A stretch of DNA of 64,000 nucleotides from the NCBI GenBank assembly GCA_038043465.1, contig JBBTBX010000004.1, positions 1 to 64,000 on the forward strand, in the 5' to 3' direction. Source of the DNA: SXRF01 sp038043465. Lineage in GTDB: Bacteria; Pseudomonadota; Alphaproteobacteria; Rickettsiales; SXRF01. A model generated the notes under the pieces. It was given only the letters and a program-made list of their open reading frames with translations. It had not been told where the DNA came from and did not search any database. Position numbers and translations under genes: made by a program. This document shows, in pieces, positions 48,990 through 57,921 of this stretch; positions within the stretch are counted from its first letter, which is position 1, and each line of letters opens with the position of its first letter.

Positions 48990-49709
48990 ATGAACCTATA
49001 CCCTGCAATTGATTTAAAAGATGGTGCCTGTGTCCGCCTGCTGCGCGGTGACATGAACAAGGCGACTGAATTTGCCAATACGCCATCGGAGCAAGCTGCC
49101 ATATTTGAAAATGACGGATTTTCGTGGCTGCATATTGTCGATTTAAACGGCGCATTTGAAGGAAAACCGGTAAATTCTGGAGCGGTGAAAGCTATTTTGG
49201 CGAGGGTGAAAATGCAGGTACAGCTGGGTGGTGGCATCCGCACTCTGGAGATGATTGACACATGGATTACGGCTGGGGTTTCGCGGGTAATTTTGGGGAC
49301 TGCCGCCCTTAAAAATCCGGTGCTGGTGAAGGAAGCTTGCCGTCTTTTTCCGGGGCAGATTGCAGTAGGAATAGATGCAATTGGTGGAAAAGTTGCGGTT
49401 TCCGGCTGGGCGGATGTTTCCGATATGCAGGCAGTGGAACTGGCGAAACGCTTTGAAGATGCTGGTGTTGCGGCAATTATATATACCGATATTAACCGCG
49501 ACGGGGCGATGCAGGGAGCTAATGTTGCCGAGACCGTTACGCTGGCGCAGTCAATTACTACTCCAGTTATAGCCTCTGGTGGAGTGAGTAGCACCCAAGA
49601 TATTAAAAATTATAAAGCGGTGGAGACTTCCGGCATTGAAGGCGTAATTATCGGACGCGCGCTATATGATGGGGCGATTAAAGCTGAAGAAGCTTTAGCT
49701 ATATGCTAA
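48990..49709 (+). CDS. hisA: Phosphoribosylformimino-AICAR isomerase
   Basis: ProFAR isomerase of histidine synthesis, a TIM barrel. Seen: LYPAIDLKDGACVRLLRGDMNKAT, LHIVDLNGAFEGKPVN, VQLGGGIRTLEMIDTWITAGVSRVILGTAALKNP, DINRDGAMQGANVAE and VIASGGVSSTQDI. Length 239. Its 3' end overlaps hisF by seven bases. Confidence 0.97.
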   Translation: MNLYPAIDLKDGACVRLLRGDMNKATEFANTPSEQAAIFENDGFSWLHIVDLNGAFEGKPVNSGAVKAILARVKMQVQLGGGIRTLEMIDTWITAGVSRVILGTAALKNPVLVKEACRLFPGQIAVGIDAIGGKVAVSGWADVSDMQAVELAKRFEDAGVAAIIYTDINRDGAMQGANVAETVTLAQSITTPVIASGGVSSTQDIKNYKAVETSGIEGVIIGRALYDGAIKAEEALAIC

Positions 49710-50512
49710 AAACTCGAATCATACCTTGCCTTGATGTTAAAGATGGCCGCGTGGTCAAGGGCGTGAATTTTGTCGAGCTGATTGACGCTGGCGATCCGGT
49801 CGAGCAGGCAAAGCTTTATGACGCGCAGGGAGCGGATGAGCTGTGTTTTTTAGACATAACCGCCAGCAGTGACAATCGCGGTATATTATATGATGTGATT
49901 TCACGGGTGGCAGAACAATGTTTTATGCCACTTACCGTTGGTGGAGGCGTGCGTACGCTTGAAGATATTCGTAATTTACTTCTTGCAGGCGCAGACAAAG
50001 TTTCAATCAATACTGAAGCGGTAAAAAATCCGGATTTTGTACAGAAAGCAGCAGAGAAATTCGGTTCACAGTGTATTGTGGTGGCGATTGATGCGAAGAG
50101 AGAATTGGAGAAGAAGGAAGAAAATAATCCTTTAATTCCTCAATTCCTGAGTTCCTCAATTCCTGAGTTCCAAGTTTTCACCCATGGCGGGCGCAATGCC
50201 ACTGGGCTTGATGCAGTTGAGTGGGCAAAGAAAATGGTAGCACTTGGTGCCGGTGAAATTCTGCTTACCTCGATGGATAGGGATGGAACAAAGATTGGCG
50301 TTGATTTAGAGCTTACCCGCGCCGTGTCCGAGGCGGTCAGTGTTCCGGTTATTGCTTCCGGTGGCATTGGAACTCTCGAGCATTTTGCGCAAGCAGTGAA
50401 AGATGGCAAGGCAGACGCGGTGCTCGCTGCTTCAGTTTTCCATTTTGGCACTTTCAGCATAGAACAGGTAAAAAAATCTATGCAGGAAAGCGGAATTGCA
50501 GTAAGGCTATAG
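49703..50512 (+). CDS. hisF: Imidazole glycerol phosphate synthase, cyclase subunit
   Basis: TIM-barrel cyclase partner of HisH. Seen: RIIPCLDVKDGRVVKGVNFVELIDAGDPVE, LTVGGGVRTLEDIRNLLLAGADKVSINTEA, IVVAIDAKRE, FTHGGRNATGLDAVEWAKKM, TSMDRDGTKIGVDLELTRAVSE, IASGGIGTLEHF. At residues about 134-157, in the loop between AIDAKRE and VFTHGGR, there is an extra stretch rich in Leu, Pro, Phe and Ser encoded by a CAATTCCTGAGTTCCT tandem. Length 269 compared with a usual ~255. The barrel is otherwise intact. Confidence 0.96.
   Translation: MLKTRIIPCLDVKDGRVVKGVNFVELIDAGDPVEQAKLYDAQGADELCFLDITASSDNRGILYDVISRVAEQCFMPLTVGGGVRTLEDIRNLLLAGADKVSINTEAVKNPDFVQKAAEKFGSQCIVVAIDAKRELEKKEENNPLIPQFLSSSIPEFQVFTHGGRNATGLDAVEWAKKMVALGAGEILLTSMDRDGTKIGVDLELTRAVSEAVSVPVIASGGIGTLEHFAQAVKDGKADAVLAASVFHFGTFSIEQVKKSMQESGIAVRL
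50134..50171. repeat. CAATTCCTGAGTTCCT tandem repeat inside hisF
   Basis: AATTCCTCAATTCCTGAGTT followed by CCTCAATTCCTGAGTTCC: two near-exact copies of a CAATTCCTGAGTTCCT unit plus a leading AATTCCT. It is in frame in the HisF loop between the AIDAK strand and the FTHGGR substrate loop. Confidence 0.65.
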
Positions 50513-50514
50513 TT

Positions 50515-50853
50515 ATGAATAATACTGATGTCTTAGAAAGATTATATAAAGTGGTTCAGGAGAGGCGGAAAGCTGATCCGGAAACTTCCTATATTGCAAA
50601 ACGTTTAAAGCAAGGGACAAACAAAATAGCCCAGAAGCTTGGTGAGGAAGCGGTAGAGACGGTGATTGCAGCGGTGGGGAAAGATCGCTCAGGAGTGATT
50701 AATGAAAGTGCCGATTTATTGTTTCACTGGCTGCTTTTGCTGGTTGATAGTGGGGTTGGGGTAGATGAAGTAATGGTAGAGCTGGAACGTCGGGAAGGAA
50801 TTTCCGGGCTTGATGAGAAAGCCAGCCGGAAACTGAATAAAACCAATAAATAA
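50515..50853 (+). CDS. hisE: Phosphoribosyl-ATP pyrophosphatase
   Basis: Second enzyme of the histidine pathway. MazG-like: LERLYKVVQERRKADPETSYIAKRLKQGTNKIAQKLGEEAVETVIAAV, ESADLLFHWLLLLVDSGVGVDEVMVELERRE. Length 112. It follows hisF by two bases. HisI and other his genes (hisG, hisD, hisC) are outside the window. Confidence 0.95.
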   Translation: MNNTDVLERLYKVVQERRKADPETSYIAKRLKQGTNKIAQKLGEEAVETVIAAVGKDRSGVINESADLLFHWLLLLVDSGVGVDEVMVELERREGISGLDEKASRKLNKTNK

Positions 50854-50884
50854 ATTCATAAATAATCAGTTTAGGATGTGACTT

Positions 50885-51472
50885 ATGAACGTACTTGACG
50901 ATAGAAGCCTTGATATATTATTCCGTAACGCCCGCACCCATAGCGCGTGGCTTTCAGGGCCAGTTCCTGATGAACTGCTTAAACAGGTTTATGATCTGGC
51001 AAAAATGGGGGCGACTGCTGCCAATTGTTCGCCGATGCGCGTTGTGTTTGTTAAGTCTGGGGAAGCTAAGGAAAAGCTTAAGCCTGTCCTTGATGCCGGT
51101 AATGTCGCAAAGACTATGGCAGCACCGGTAACTGCTATTATCGGGCAGGATATGGAATTTTATGAAAAACTGCCGTTTTTGTTCCCGCATGCTGATGCTA
51201 GAAGCTGGTTTGCCGGTAATAAAATGGCTATTGAAACCACCTCTTTTCGTAATTCCTCGCTGCAGGGAGCGTATCTTATGCTGGCAGCACGGGCTTTGGG
51301 GCTTGATTGCGGGCCTATGTCGGGTTTTGATAATGCTAAAATGGATGAGGCATTTTTTGCAGGAACTACCATACGTTCAAACTTTATCTGCAATCTGGGA
51401 TATGCTGATTCTTCAAAGCTTTATCCGCGCAGCCCAAGGTTTTCTTTCGATGAAGCCTGCAAAATAGAGTGA
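50885..51472 (+). CDS. RutE-type malonic semialdehyde reductase / nitroreductase-family protein
   Basis: FMN-dependent nitroreductase-fold protein resembling RutE (3-hydroxypropionic acid dehydrogenase). Seen: FRNARTHSAWLSGPVPDELLKQVYDLAKMGATAANCSPMRVVFV, VTAIIGQDMEFYEKLPFLFPHADA, SLQGAYLMLAARALGLDCGPMSGFDNAKMDEAFF. Length 195. No other rut genes are near; the actual substrate is unclear. In the his-to-HIT region, on the same strand. Confidence 0.85.
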   Translation: MNVLDDRSLDILFRNARTHSAWLSGPVPDELLKQVYDLAKMGATAANCSPMRVVFVKSGEAKEKLKPVLDAGNVAKTMAAPVTAIIGQDMEFYEKLPFLFPHADARSWFAGNKMAIETTSFRNSSLQGAYLMLAARALGLDCGPMSGFDNAKMDEAFFAGTTIRSNFICNLGYADSSKLYPRSPRFSFDEACKIE

Positions 51473-51476
51473 TATT

Positions 51477-51833
51477 ATGACTTACGATTCCAATAATATA
51501 TTTGCTAAGATTTTACGTGGTGAAATTCCTTGCAAAAAGGTGTTTGAGAATGAATTTTCCCTTTCTTTTCATGATGTTGCCCCGGAATCGCCAGTGCATG
51601 TACTCATAGTTCCTAAAATTGATTGCACATCGTTTAATGATTTTGCCAGGATTGCTACGCCGGAATTTATGCATGGATTCTTTGTTTCGGTGCAGAAAGT
51701 GGCGGATATGCTTGGTTTGCCAGATAATGGCTACCGCATAATAAGCAATCATGGGGCAGATGCCTCGCAAAGTGTGGAACATTTTCATGTTCACATATTG
51801 GGAGGTAAAAATCTTGGTAGATTATTACCGTAG
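51477..51833 (+). CDS. HIT-family nucleotide-binding protein
   Basis: HINT-type histidine triad protein: NIFAKILRGEIPCKKVFENEFSLSFHDVAPESPVHVLIVPK and the triad HFHVHILGGK near the C-terminus. Length 118. It probably hydrolyses AMP-linked compounds; exact substrate unknown. The position after hisE (with one gene between) is common in alphaproteobacteria. Four bases after the RutE-like gene. Confidence 0.92.
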   Translation: MTYDSNNIFAKILRGEIPCKKVFENEFSLSFHDVAPESPVHVLIVPKIDCTSFNDFARIATPEFMHGFFVSVQKVADMLGLPDNGYRIISNHGADASQSVEHFHVHILGGKNLGRLLP

Positions 51834-51878
51834 ATTATGATATCTTGCTATTATGTTAAATGTTTTTTTGGAGTTTTT

Positions 51879-52268
51879 ATGCGCGCATTGAGAATAGCCA
51901 CTTCTTTAATTTTTGCTTGTTCTGTTGCTTTTCCGGCCTTTGCCGTTGAGCTTGATGAAGCAAATCTGCCTCCAGAAGCCAAGGCGGCAATGGACAAGGC
52001 TGTTCAGAGTGTGCCAGTGACAGCAGGTGGCTCATATGATTATTCGAGCATCAAGCTTACTAAAAAGGAATATTTGGATCAGCTTGGCAAATCGTTTGAT
52101 GCTATGGACTCTAACGGTGATGGTGTTGTTGAAGGAGCTGAATTAATGAAGGGGTCGTCTGCTCTTTCTGGTAATGATGGAATGGACGTTGACGACGTGA
52201 AATCTCGATCTGTCGCTCCAGCGGGTGGAGTTGCGCCGCTTAATGCAAAAGATCTTATCGAGCAATAA
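51879..52268 (+). CDS. Exported EF-hand domain protein
   Basis: A signal peptide (ALRIATSLIFACSVAFPAFA) precedes a 110-residue mature part with one good EF-hand loop: DAMDSNGDGVVEGAEL (D-x-N-x-D-x-V-x-x-x-E), and a second, weaker SGNDGMDVDDVKS. It likely binds calcium in the periplasm. The start at 51879 is chosen to open the signal peptide; an upstream ATG in the same frame adds 14 residues. Convergent with mlaF. Confidence 0.75.
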   Translation: MRALRIATSLIFACSVAFPAFAVELDEANLPPEAKAAMDKAVQSVPVTAGGSYDYSSIKLTKKEYLDQLGKSFDAMDSNGDGVVEGAELMKGSSALSGNDGMDVDDVKSRSVAPAGGVAPLNAKDLIEQ

Positions 52269-52280
52269 TAGCTGAGAGTC

Positions 52281-53048
52281 TTACCGTATCGCGGCGGTGA
52301 TTGGTCCTTCGGCACGACCGTGGATGAATTGGTCTACATACTCGTTTCCGCTGCGTTCAATTTCACGAACATCACCCTGCCATATGAGTTTTCCCTGATA
52401 AATCATGGTGACGCGATGGGCGATTCGGCGTACGCTTGCCATATCGTGAGTAATGGTAAGGGTGGTAGCACCAAGATCTTTAGAGCATTTCACGATTAGC
52501 TGATTGATCACATCTGCCATAATCGGATCCAGCCCTGTTGTTGGTTCGTCAAAGAAAATAATTTCCGGATTTGCGGCAATTGCCCGCGCCAGTGCCACGC
52601 GTTTCTGCATCCCGCCAGATAGCTCGGCGGGTGATAGGTAAGCGACATCTGCTGCAAGCCCTACCGCTTTGAGTTTTTCTACTGCCAAATCTTTTGCAGA
52701 TTTTTTATCAAGTGATTTATTCTGCAGTAAAGAGAATGAAATATTTTCCCATACCGGCAAGCTGTCAAACAATGCTCCACCCTGAAAAAGCATTCCAAAT
52801 TTACGCATGATTTTCTGGCGTTCTACCCGTGATAATTTGGTTATCTCTACCCCGTCTATTTTTATACTGCCTTTATCGGGGCTAAGAATGCCCAATATAC
52901 ATTTTATCAGTACGGATTTACCAGTTCCGGAGCCACCTATTACTACCAGCGATTCTCCCTGATTAATGGTAAGGTCAATGCCATCGAGCACCTTCTTGCT
53001 GCCGAATGATTTATATACGCCGGATAATTCAATTTTTGGAGTAGTCAT
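52281..53048 (-). CDS. mlaF: Phospholipid transporter ATPase MlaF
   Basis: ABC ATPase of the Mla lipid transporter. Walker A VVIGGSGTGKSVLIKCILG, ABC signature LSPAELSGGMQKRVALARAIA, Walker B EIIFFDEPTTGLDPI, H-loop ITHDMASVRRIAHRVTM. Length 255. It follows the mlaE gene by one base. The MCE partner mlaD is at 9685-10158. Confidence 0.95.
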   Translation of the reverse strand: MTTPKIELSGVYKSFGSKKVLDGIDLTINQGESLVVIGGSGTGKSVLIKCILGILSPDKGSIKIDGVEITKLSRVERQKIMRKFGMLFQGGALFDSLPVWENISFSLLQNKSLDKKSAKDLAVEKLKAVGLAADVAYLSPAELSGGMQKRVALARAIAANPEIIFFDEPTTGLDPIMADVINQLIVKCSKDLGATTLTITHDMASVRRIAHRVTMIYQGKLIWQGDVREIERSGNEYVDQFIHGRAEGPITAAIR

Positions 53049-53049
53049 T

Positions 53050-53835
53050 TTATTTTGCGAATAGCAATGCGGTTAAAACATAATTAGAAAGCAGGATTAA
53101 AATTGATGCTGAAACTACAGCGTGGGTAGTTGCTGCGCCCACGCCTTGCGCTCCACCTTTGGAATGAAAACCGTGGTAGCAACCCATCAGAGTTATAATA
53201 AAACCAAAAACGGAAGCTTTGATAAGACCGGATATTACGTCTTTGCTTTCCAGATATTCAAATGTGCTTTTCAGATATGGTCCTGGTGAAAAGCCCAGAT
53301 TATGGATTGATACCATATAACCGCCGAATACCCCGATAATATCGCCTATGGCAACCAGAAGCGGCAGCATGGTTATTCCTGCCAGCAAACGCGGTAGCAC
53401 CAGATATTTATGGGGATCGGTGGAAAGTGTAGTAAGAGCGTCAATCTGTTCGGTTACACGCATTGTGCCAATTTCAGCAGCATATGACGCGCCAATGCGC
53501 CCAGCTACCATAAGCCCTGCCATTACTGGCCCAAGTTCGCGGGTGATTGCCAGAACGACAACGATAGCAACAGAACTTTCAGCATTAAAGCGAGAAAAAC
53601 CGGAGTAGGTTTGCAGGGCGAGGGCAGCACCGGTGAACATTGCGGTCATGCCGACGACAGGAAGGGAATAGTAGCCTAACTCGATGATTTGTTTCATTAG
53701 CATCTTGCCATAAAACGGCGGGCGGAAAATACCGCTTACACTTGCCCATACAAACAAAGTGAGCCGTCCTACCGCTTCAAGGAAAGCGAAGAACATGCGC
53801 CCAATTGAAGCTAAAAATGTAAATGGAATAGTCAT
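53050..53835 (-). CDS. mlaE: Phospholipid transporter permease MlaE
   Basis: Inner-membrane permease of the Mla system, five to six spans. Seen: LPVVGMTAMFTGAALALQTYSGFSRFNAES, TRELGPVMAGLMVAGRIGASYAAEIGTMRVTEQIDALTTLSTDPHKYLVLPRLLAGITMLPLLV (the MlaE EQxxAL region), GCYHGFHSKGGAQGVGAATTHAVVSASI. The start at 53835 (ATG) is preferred over a TTG two codons earlier. Directly before mlaF. Confidence 0.95.
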   Translation of the reverse strand: MTIPFTFLASIGRMFFAFLEAVGRLTLFVWASVSGIFRPPFYGKMLMKQIIELGYYSLPVVGMTAMFTGAALALQTYSGFSRFNAESSVAIVVVLAITRELGPVMAGLMVAGRIGASYAAEIGTMRVTEQIDALTTLSTDPHKYLVLPRLLAGITMLPLLVAIGDIIGVFGGYMVSIHNLGFSPGPYLKSTFEYLESKDVISGLIKASVFGFIITLMGCYHGFHSKGGAQGVGAATTHAVVSASILILLSNYVLTALLFAK

Positions 53836-53898
53836 GCACAAGTTTTTAGGCGAAGTTTATATGATGTGCAACTTATTTTGTGTTCTTATCATGCTTTG

Positions 53899-54810
53899 CT
53901 ACTCATCATGGAAAATCATGGTTCCGGCGCCGAATTTGGTAAATGTTTCCAGCAGCAGAACATGCGGTAAGCGACCATCAAGAATATGCGCGGCTTCACA
54001 ATCATTTTCCAGAGCGTGCAGGCAGGTTTCCACCTTAGGTATCATCCCGCCGGTTATTACTTTATCTTTTATCAGCCTGCGCACTTCGCTGAAGGTAAGC
54101 TCGCTTATCAGCTCTTTTTCTTCATTTAATACGCCGGAAACATCGGTGAGAATCATAAGCTTTGCTGCGCCGATAGCAGCAGCGATTGCACCGGCTGCCG
54201 TGTCAGCGTTTATATTAAAAGTTTCTCCGTTTGCTCCGATACCGATAGGGGCAATAACCGGTATGATATGCGATTCAGAAAATTCCTGAAGCAAAGTCGG
54301 GTTGATGCGGGTTGGTTCGCCAACAAAACCAAGATCAAGAATTTTTTCTATATTTGAATCGGGATCGCGGACAGAGCGACGGAGTTTGCGTGCTTCAATC
54401 AACCCGCCATCTTTTCCGGAAATTCCAACAGCCATACCGCCTGCGGAATTAATTTCGGCAACTATCTGTTTGTTGATAGAGCCACACAGAACCATTTCCA
54501 CTATTTCAACGGTTGCGGCATCGGTTACCCGCAGCCCATCAATAAATGAGCTTTGGATTTTCAGCCTGTCCAGCATTCTGCCGATTTGCGGCCCACCGCC
54601 ATGCACTACTATGGGATTAATTCCCACCTGTTTCAAAAGGACGATATCTTCAGCGAATTGCCGTGATAAAGCCGGATCACCCATGACGTGACCACCATAT
54701 TTGATTACAAAGGTTTCGCCGGAAAACTCGCGCATATAAGGCAGAGCTTCTGACAATGTTGACACGGTTTTAAGCCACTCACCTGGATCTTGAATAATTC
54801 GTGTTTTCAT
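53899..54810 (-). CDS. argB: Acetylglutamate kinase
   Basis: Second step of arginine synthesis. Seen: FVIKYGGHVMGDP, IVLLKQVGINPIVVHGGGPQIGRML, LRVTDAATVEIVEMVLCGSINKQIVAEINSAGGMAVGISGKDGGLIEA, NINADTAAGAIAAAIGAAKLMILTDVSGVLNEEKELI, GMIPKVETCLHALENDCEAAHILDGR. Length 303. It follows engB by 17 bases. Confidence 0.97.
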   Translation of the reverse strand: MKTRIIQDPGEWLKTVSTLSEALPYMREFSGETFVIKYGGHVMGDPALSRQFAEDIVLLKQVGINPIVVHGGGPQIGRMLDRLKIQSSFIDGLRVTDAATVEIVEMVLCGSINKQIVAEINSAGGMAVGISGKDGGLIEARKLRRSVRDPDSNIEKILDLGFVGEPTRINPTLLQEFSESHIIPVIAPIGIGANGETFNINADTAAGAIAAAIGAAKLMILTDVSGVLNEEKELISELTFSEVRRLIKDKVITGGMIPKVETCLHALENDCEAAHILDGRLPHVLLLETFTKFGAGTMIFHDE

Positions 54811-54827
54811 TTCTCTTTTACCTTGTT

Positions 54828-55448
54828 TTAGTTTGCTGCAAAGGCAACAAGTTCGTTCTGTAATTCTTCTATTCCCCGTTTGTCCTTAGAACTGGTAGAT
54901 ATGATACGCGGATGGGCGGCGACATGCGACTTTAGCGCATCTGTCACAGTTTGCAAGATTTCACTAGACTCCTTACCCGTAAGAGTATCCATTTTGGTTA
55001 GTATAATCTGGTAATTTACTGCGGAATCATCGAGCATGGACATAAACTCATCATCATGTGGCATTATCCCGCGGCGGGCATCAATAAGCAGACAGGCACG
55101 CTGGAGTGTCGGGCGACCGCAGAGATAATTAGCGATAAGCATATCCCACTCACTTTTCTTGGCTTTGGAGACTTTTGCATAGCCATAACCTGGCATATCA
55201 ACCAGCATTAGTCTTTCTGCCAGCAGAAAGAAGTTGAGTTGCTTGGTATGCCCAGGGTTCTGGGAAGTTTTGGCAAGATGATTTTGTCCAACCAGAGCAT
55301 TTACCAGGCTGGATTTACCGACATTGGAGCGACCAATAAAAGCTATTTCCGGATGCGTGAACTCTGGAAGCGATGCCATAGTCGCCGCCCCTGCCATAAA
55401 ACGGCACGGCTTACGGAAAAATGTTGCTGCCACATTTTTTTCACTCAT
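54828..55448 (-). CDS. engB: Ribosome-biogenesis GTPase EngB (YihA)
   Basis: Essential GTPase for 50S assembly. Seen: EIAFIGRSNVGKSSLVNALVG (G1), PGHTKQLNFF (G2), LMLVDMPGYGYAKVSKAKKSEW (G3), QIILTKMDTL (G4), ISTSSKDKRGIEEL (G5). The start at 55448 (MSEKNVAATFF) is chosen since the yidC stop at 55441 lies just ahead; the longer frame into yidC is a read-through artefact. Eight-base overlap with yidC. Confidence 0.94.
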   Translation of the reverse strand: MSEKNVAATFFRKPCRFMAGAATMASLPEFTHPEIAFIGRSNVGKSSLVNALVGQNHLAKTSQNPGHTKQLNFFLLAERLMLVDMPGYGYAKVSKAKKSEWDMLIANYLCGRPTLQRACLLIDARRGIMPHDDEFMSMLDDSAVNYQIILTKMDTLTGKESSEILQTVTDALKSHVAAHPRIISTSSKDKRGIEELQNELVAFAAN

Positions 55449-57231
55449 GGCTCTTGCTGAGATTAGAAGCAAGTTTATTTGCTTTTTCACGCTGTGAGCG
55501 GTGTGTGCCATGGCGTAGAGTTATGATTTCCTGCTGGATTATTGAAAGTATATTGCTCCATACCCAGTATAATACCAAACCGGCAGGGAAGCTTGCGAAG
55601 AGGAACAAAAGGATGAACGGCATCATTTTCAACATTTTTGCCTGTACCGGATCAGTCGGAGCCGGTTGTTGACGCTGCTGAATTATCATGGTGACGGAAT
55701 AAAGTATCGGCAGGATTCCCAGATGTAGGAAAAGTGGTGTGCTCCATTCTAATAGCCCGAACGCGGTAAATACGTTAGAAGGATCGGCTTCAGACAGATC
55801 TTTCAGCCAGCCAAAGAAAGGAGCATGGCGCATCTCGATAGTTACATATAGAACTTTATATAAGGCAAAAAATACCGGCATCTGGATTAATAAAGGCAAG
55901 CAACCAGATGCAGGGTTCACCTTATGGCGTTTGTACAACCCCATTGTTTCTTTGCTGATTGCCATTTGGTCATCTTTGTGTTTTTCTTTTATCTTGAGCA
56001 TTTCCGGCTGCAATACTCGCATTTTTGCCATGGCTATATATGATTTATTGGCAAGCGGATACATAAGGATCTTGATTACGATAGTAACCATCATTATCGC
56101 CAGACCAAAGTTTCCTATAAGCGAATAGAAGAAATTGAGCATGAGAAATAGCGGTTTGGTCAGGAAATAGAGAACTCCAAAATCCACAGAACGGTCAAAT
56201 AAAGGAATTGGTGCTGCATTTGCGTTGCCAGTAGCGTAAGTATCCAGAACATTTATCTCTTTTGCTCCAGCAAAAAAGCGCAGTTTGGAACTCTGTGATT
56301 CACCTATGGCGATTGTTTGTTCTGTTCCTAAATAATCTACCTGATAACGATTCTGATTATTTTTATTATAATGGCTGAAACTTGCTTTAAATTGTTTGTA
56401 ATCCGGAATCATAGCTGTCAGCCAATATTTATCGGTTATTCCAAGCCAGCCACCAGCATTATCATAAGTTTTATTGCCTTTTTCTAGCAGTTCGTTATAG
56501 GAGATTTCCGTAAGTGCTCCTTCCATAACGCCAAGAGGACCCACATGCATTATGGGATTACTTACTATATCCTTATAGGTACGGTTTATGTAACTGTAAG
56601 GAGCAACTGATATTTCATTTGCGGAATGATTTTCCACCTTCTGGTTGATGGAAAACATATAATCCTCATCCATGGAGATATTGAGGGTGAAAATTACTCC
56701 TTCGCCGTTATCCCAACTTAGGTTAATGCTATCATTATCAGTCAGTGTGGATTTATCAGATTTCCATAATGATTTTCCGTCCGGAACTTTGGTTTTGCCG
56801 TCAATAGATATCCAGCCAGCCTGTGCAAAATAGGCATTTTCATCGCCATTGGGAGTAAGCAGGATAACTTCCGGGCTGTCCTTGTCCAGTGCTTCTTTGT
56901 ACTTTGCCAGGGTAAGGTCATCAAAACGCGCACCTTTCAAAGATATTGAACCGTGTAATTTATCAGACTTTATTACGACACGTTCTGTAGTCTGCAAACG
57001 TTCTGTCCTGGTAAGGTTGGGAGCGTAATCGGCATCTATTCCTTTAGCGGTTATATTTGTTGCCTTCTCATTTTTTGTTGCGGTTTTCTTCTGTTGCTCT
57101 ATTGCGTAATTCTGAGCTAGTTGCTGGCGACGCGGCCACTCCACCAATATCTGCCAACCTATTAAAATTATAGCAGTCAGGAAAACGGCAAGAATTACAC
57201 GTTGATAATCTGGGTCATTTTTGTTCTTCAT
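55441..57231 (-). CDS. yidC: Membrane protein insertase YidC
   Basis: Inserts membrane proteins with or without SecYEG. Seen: an N-terminal anchor (VILAVFLTAIILIGWQILVEW), a large periplasmic beta-sandwich (about residues 60-345), then the insertase core with the positive TM1 groove: SYIAMAKMRVLQPEMLKIKEKHKDDQMAISKETMGLYKRHKVNPASGCLPLLIQMPVFFALYKVLYVTIEMRHAPFFGWLKDLSEADP. C-terminal LILLFLFASFPAGLVLYWVWSNILSIIQQEII. Length 596. It is in the conserved rpmH-rnpA-yidD-yidC-engB order. Confidence 0.98.
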   Translation of the reverse strand: MKNKNDPDYQRVILAVFLTAIILIGWQILVEWPRRQQLAQNYAIEQQKKTATKNEKATNITAKGIDADYAPNLTRTERLQTTERVVIKSDKLHGSISLKGARFDDLTLAKYKEALDKDSPEVILLTPNGDENAYFAQAGWISIDGKTKVPDGKSLWKSDKSTLTDNDSINLSWDNGEGVIFTLNISMDEDYMFSINQKVENHSANEISVAPYSYINRTYKDIVSNPIMHVGPLGVMEGALTEISYNELLEKGNKTYDNAGGWLGITDKYWLTAMIPDYKQFKASFSHYNKNNQNRYQVDYLGTEQTIAIGESQSSKLRFFAGAKEINVLDTYATGNANAAPIPLFDRSVDFGVLYFLTKPLFLMLNFFYSLIGNFGLAIMMVTIVIKILMYPLANKSYIAMAKMRVLQPEMLKIKEKHKDDQMAISKETMGLYKRHKVNPASGCLPLLIQMPVFFALYKVLYVTIEMRHAPFFGWLKDLSEADPSNVFTAFGLLEWSTPLFLHLGILPILYSVTMIIQQRQQPAPTDPVQAKMLKMMPFILLFLFASFPAGLVLYWVWSNILSIIQQEIITLRHGTHRSQREKANKLASNLSKSHE

Positions 57232-57237
57232 GGTATA

Positions 57238-57495
57238 TCAGACTTTATTTGGGGAGTTAATATTCGTGATTTCAGCTGGAGGTACTGGATCGAATCCGGC
57301 TTTTGCAAAGGGGTGACAGCGTAGCAATCTCCTGAATGTCAATAAAATCCCCTTACCAGCACCATGAGTGCTGATTGCCTGGGTAGCATAGCATGAGCAG
57401 CTAGGTGTAAAACGGCAATTGATGCCGAGAAACGGGGAAAGCAAAAGCTGATATCCACGAATAACTAACATCAGAAATCTGGTGATTATAGGCAT
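57238..57495 (-). CDS. yidD: Membrane protein insertion efficiency factor YidD
   Basis: Small YidD/DUF37 protein: ITRFLMLVIRGYQLLLSPFLGINCRFTPSCSCYATQAISTHGAGKGILLTFRRLLRCHPFAKAGFDPVP, containing the characteristic C...SCS.YA. and L...R...CHP motifs. Length 85. Seven bases upstream of yidC and two bases after rnpA. Confidence 0.96.
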   Translation of the reverse strand: MPIITRFLMLVIRGYQLLLSPFLGINCRFTPSCSCYATQAISTHGAGKGILLTFRRLLRCHPFAKAGFDPVPPAEITNINSPNKV

Positions 57496-57496
57496 A

Positions 57497-57880
57497 TCAT
57501 CCGGATAAATTGTTGGATTTTAGATTGCTCTTATGATGGATAATTCGGGTAAATGCAAATTCCATATCGCGCTGTAGATCAGAAAAATTACAGGTCAGTG
57601 CCTTATGTCTTGATATTACTACGTAATCATGCCCGGTTCGTCCATATTTTACCGTAACTAATTTTGCAGCTTCGCGTAACCTTCTTTTGATTTTGTTGCG
57701 GATAACGGCTCCTCCCATCTTTTTGGTCACGGTATAGCCAATTCTTACCGATTCGGATGAGACGGGGTGATTATCTGCCCTTTTTACCATCTGTAATATA
57801 ATCGAATTTGTGACAAACTTCTTTCCTTCAGCGGCAGCCAGAAGAAAATCCCTGCGTTTTTTGATAGTGATACACGCCAT
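57497..57880 (-). CDS. rnpA: Ribonuclease P protein component
   Basis: Protein subunit of RNase P. Seen: ITIKKRRDFLLAAAEGKKFVTNSIILQMVKRA, VRIGYTVTKKMGGAVIRNKIKRRLREA (the RNR motif), GHDYVVISRHKAL. The start at 57880 (MACITIKK) follows GGTAGG; a TTG five codons earlier is less likely. It sits 41 bases after rpmH. Confidence 0.95.
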   Translation of the reverse strand: MACITIKKRRDFLLAAAEGKKFVTNSIILQMVKRADNHPVSSESVRIGYTVTKKMGGAVIRNKIKRRLREAAKLVTVKYGRTGHDYVVISRHKALTCNFSDLQRDMEFAFTRIIHHKSNLKSNNLSG

Positions 57881-57921
57881 AAACCTACCAGCCAATAAGG
57901 TTATTAAGGCAAAGGCTTATA

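Noticed and set aside
55449..55511. An engB start at 55511
   Set aside because: That stretch lies inside yidC in another frame and lacks EngB similarity; the ATG at 55448 overlaps the yidC stop as usual for coupled genes.
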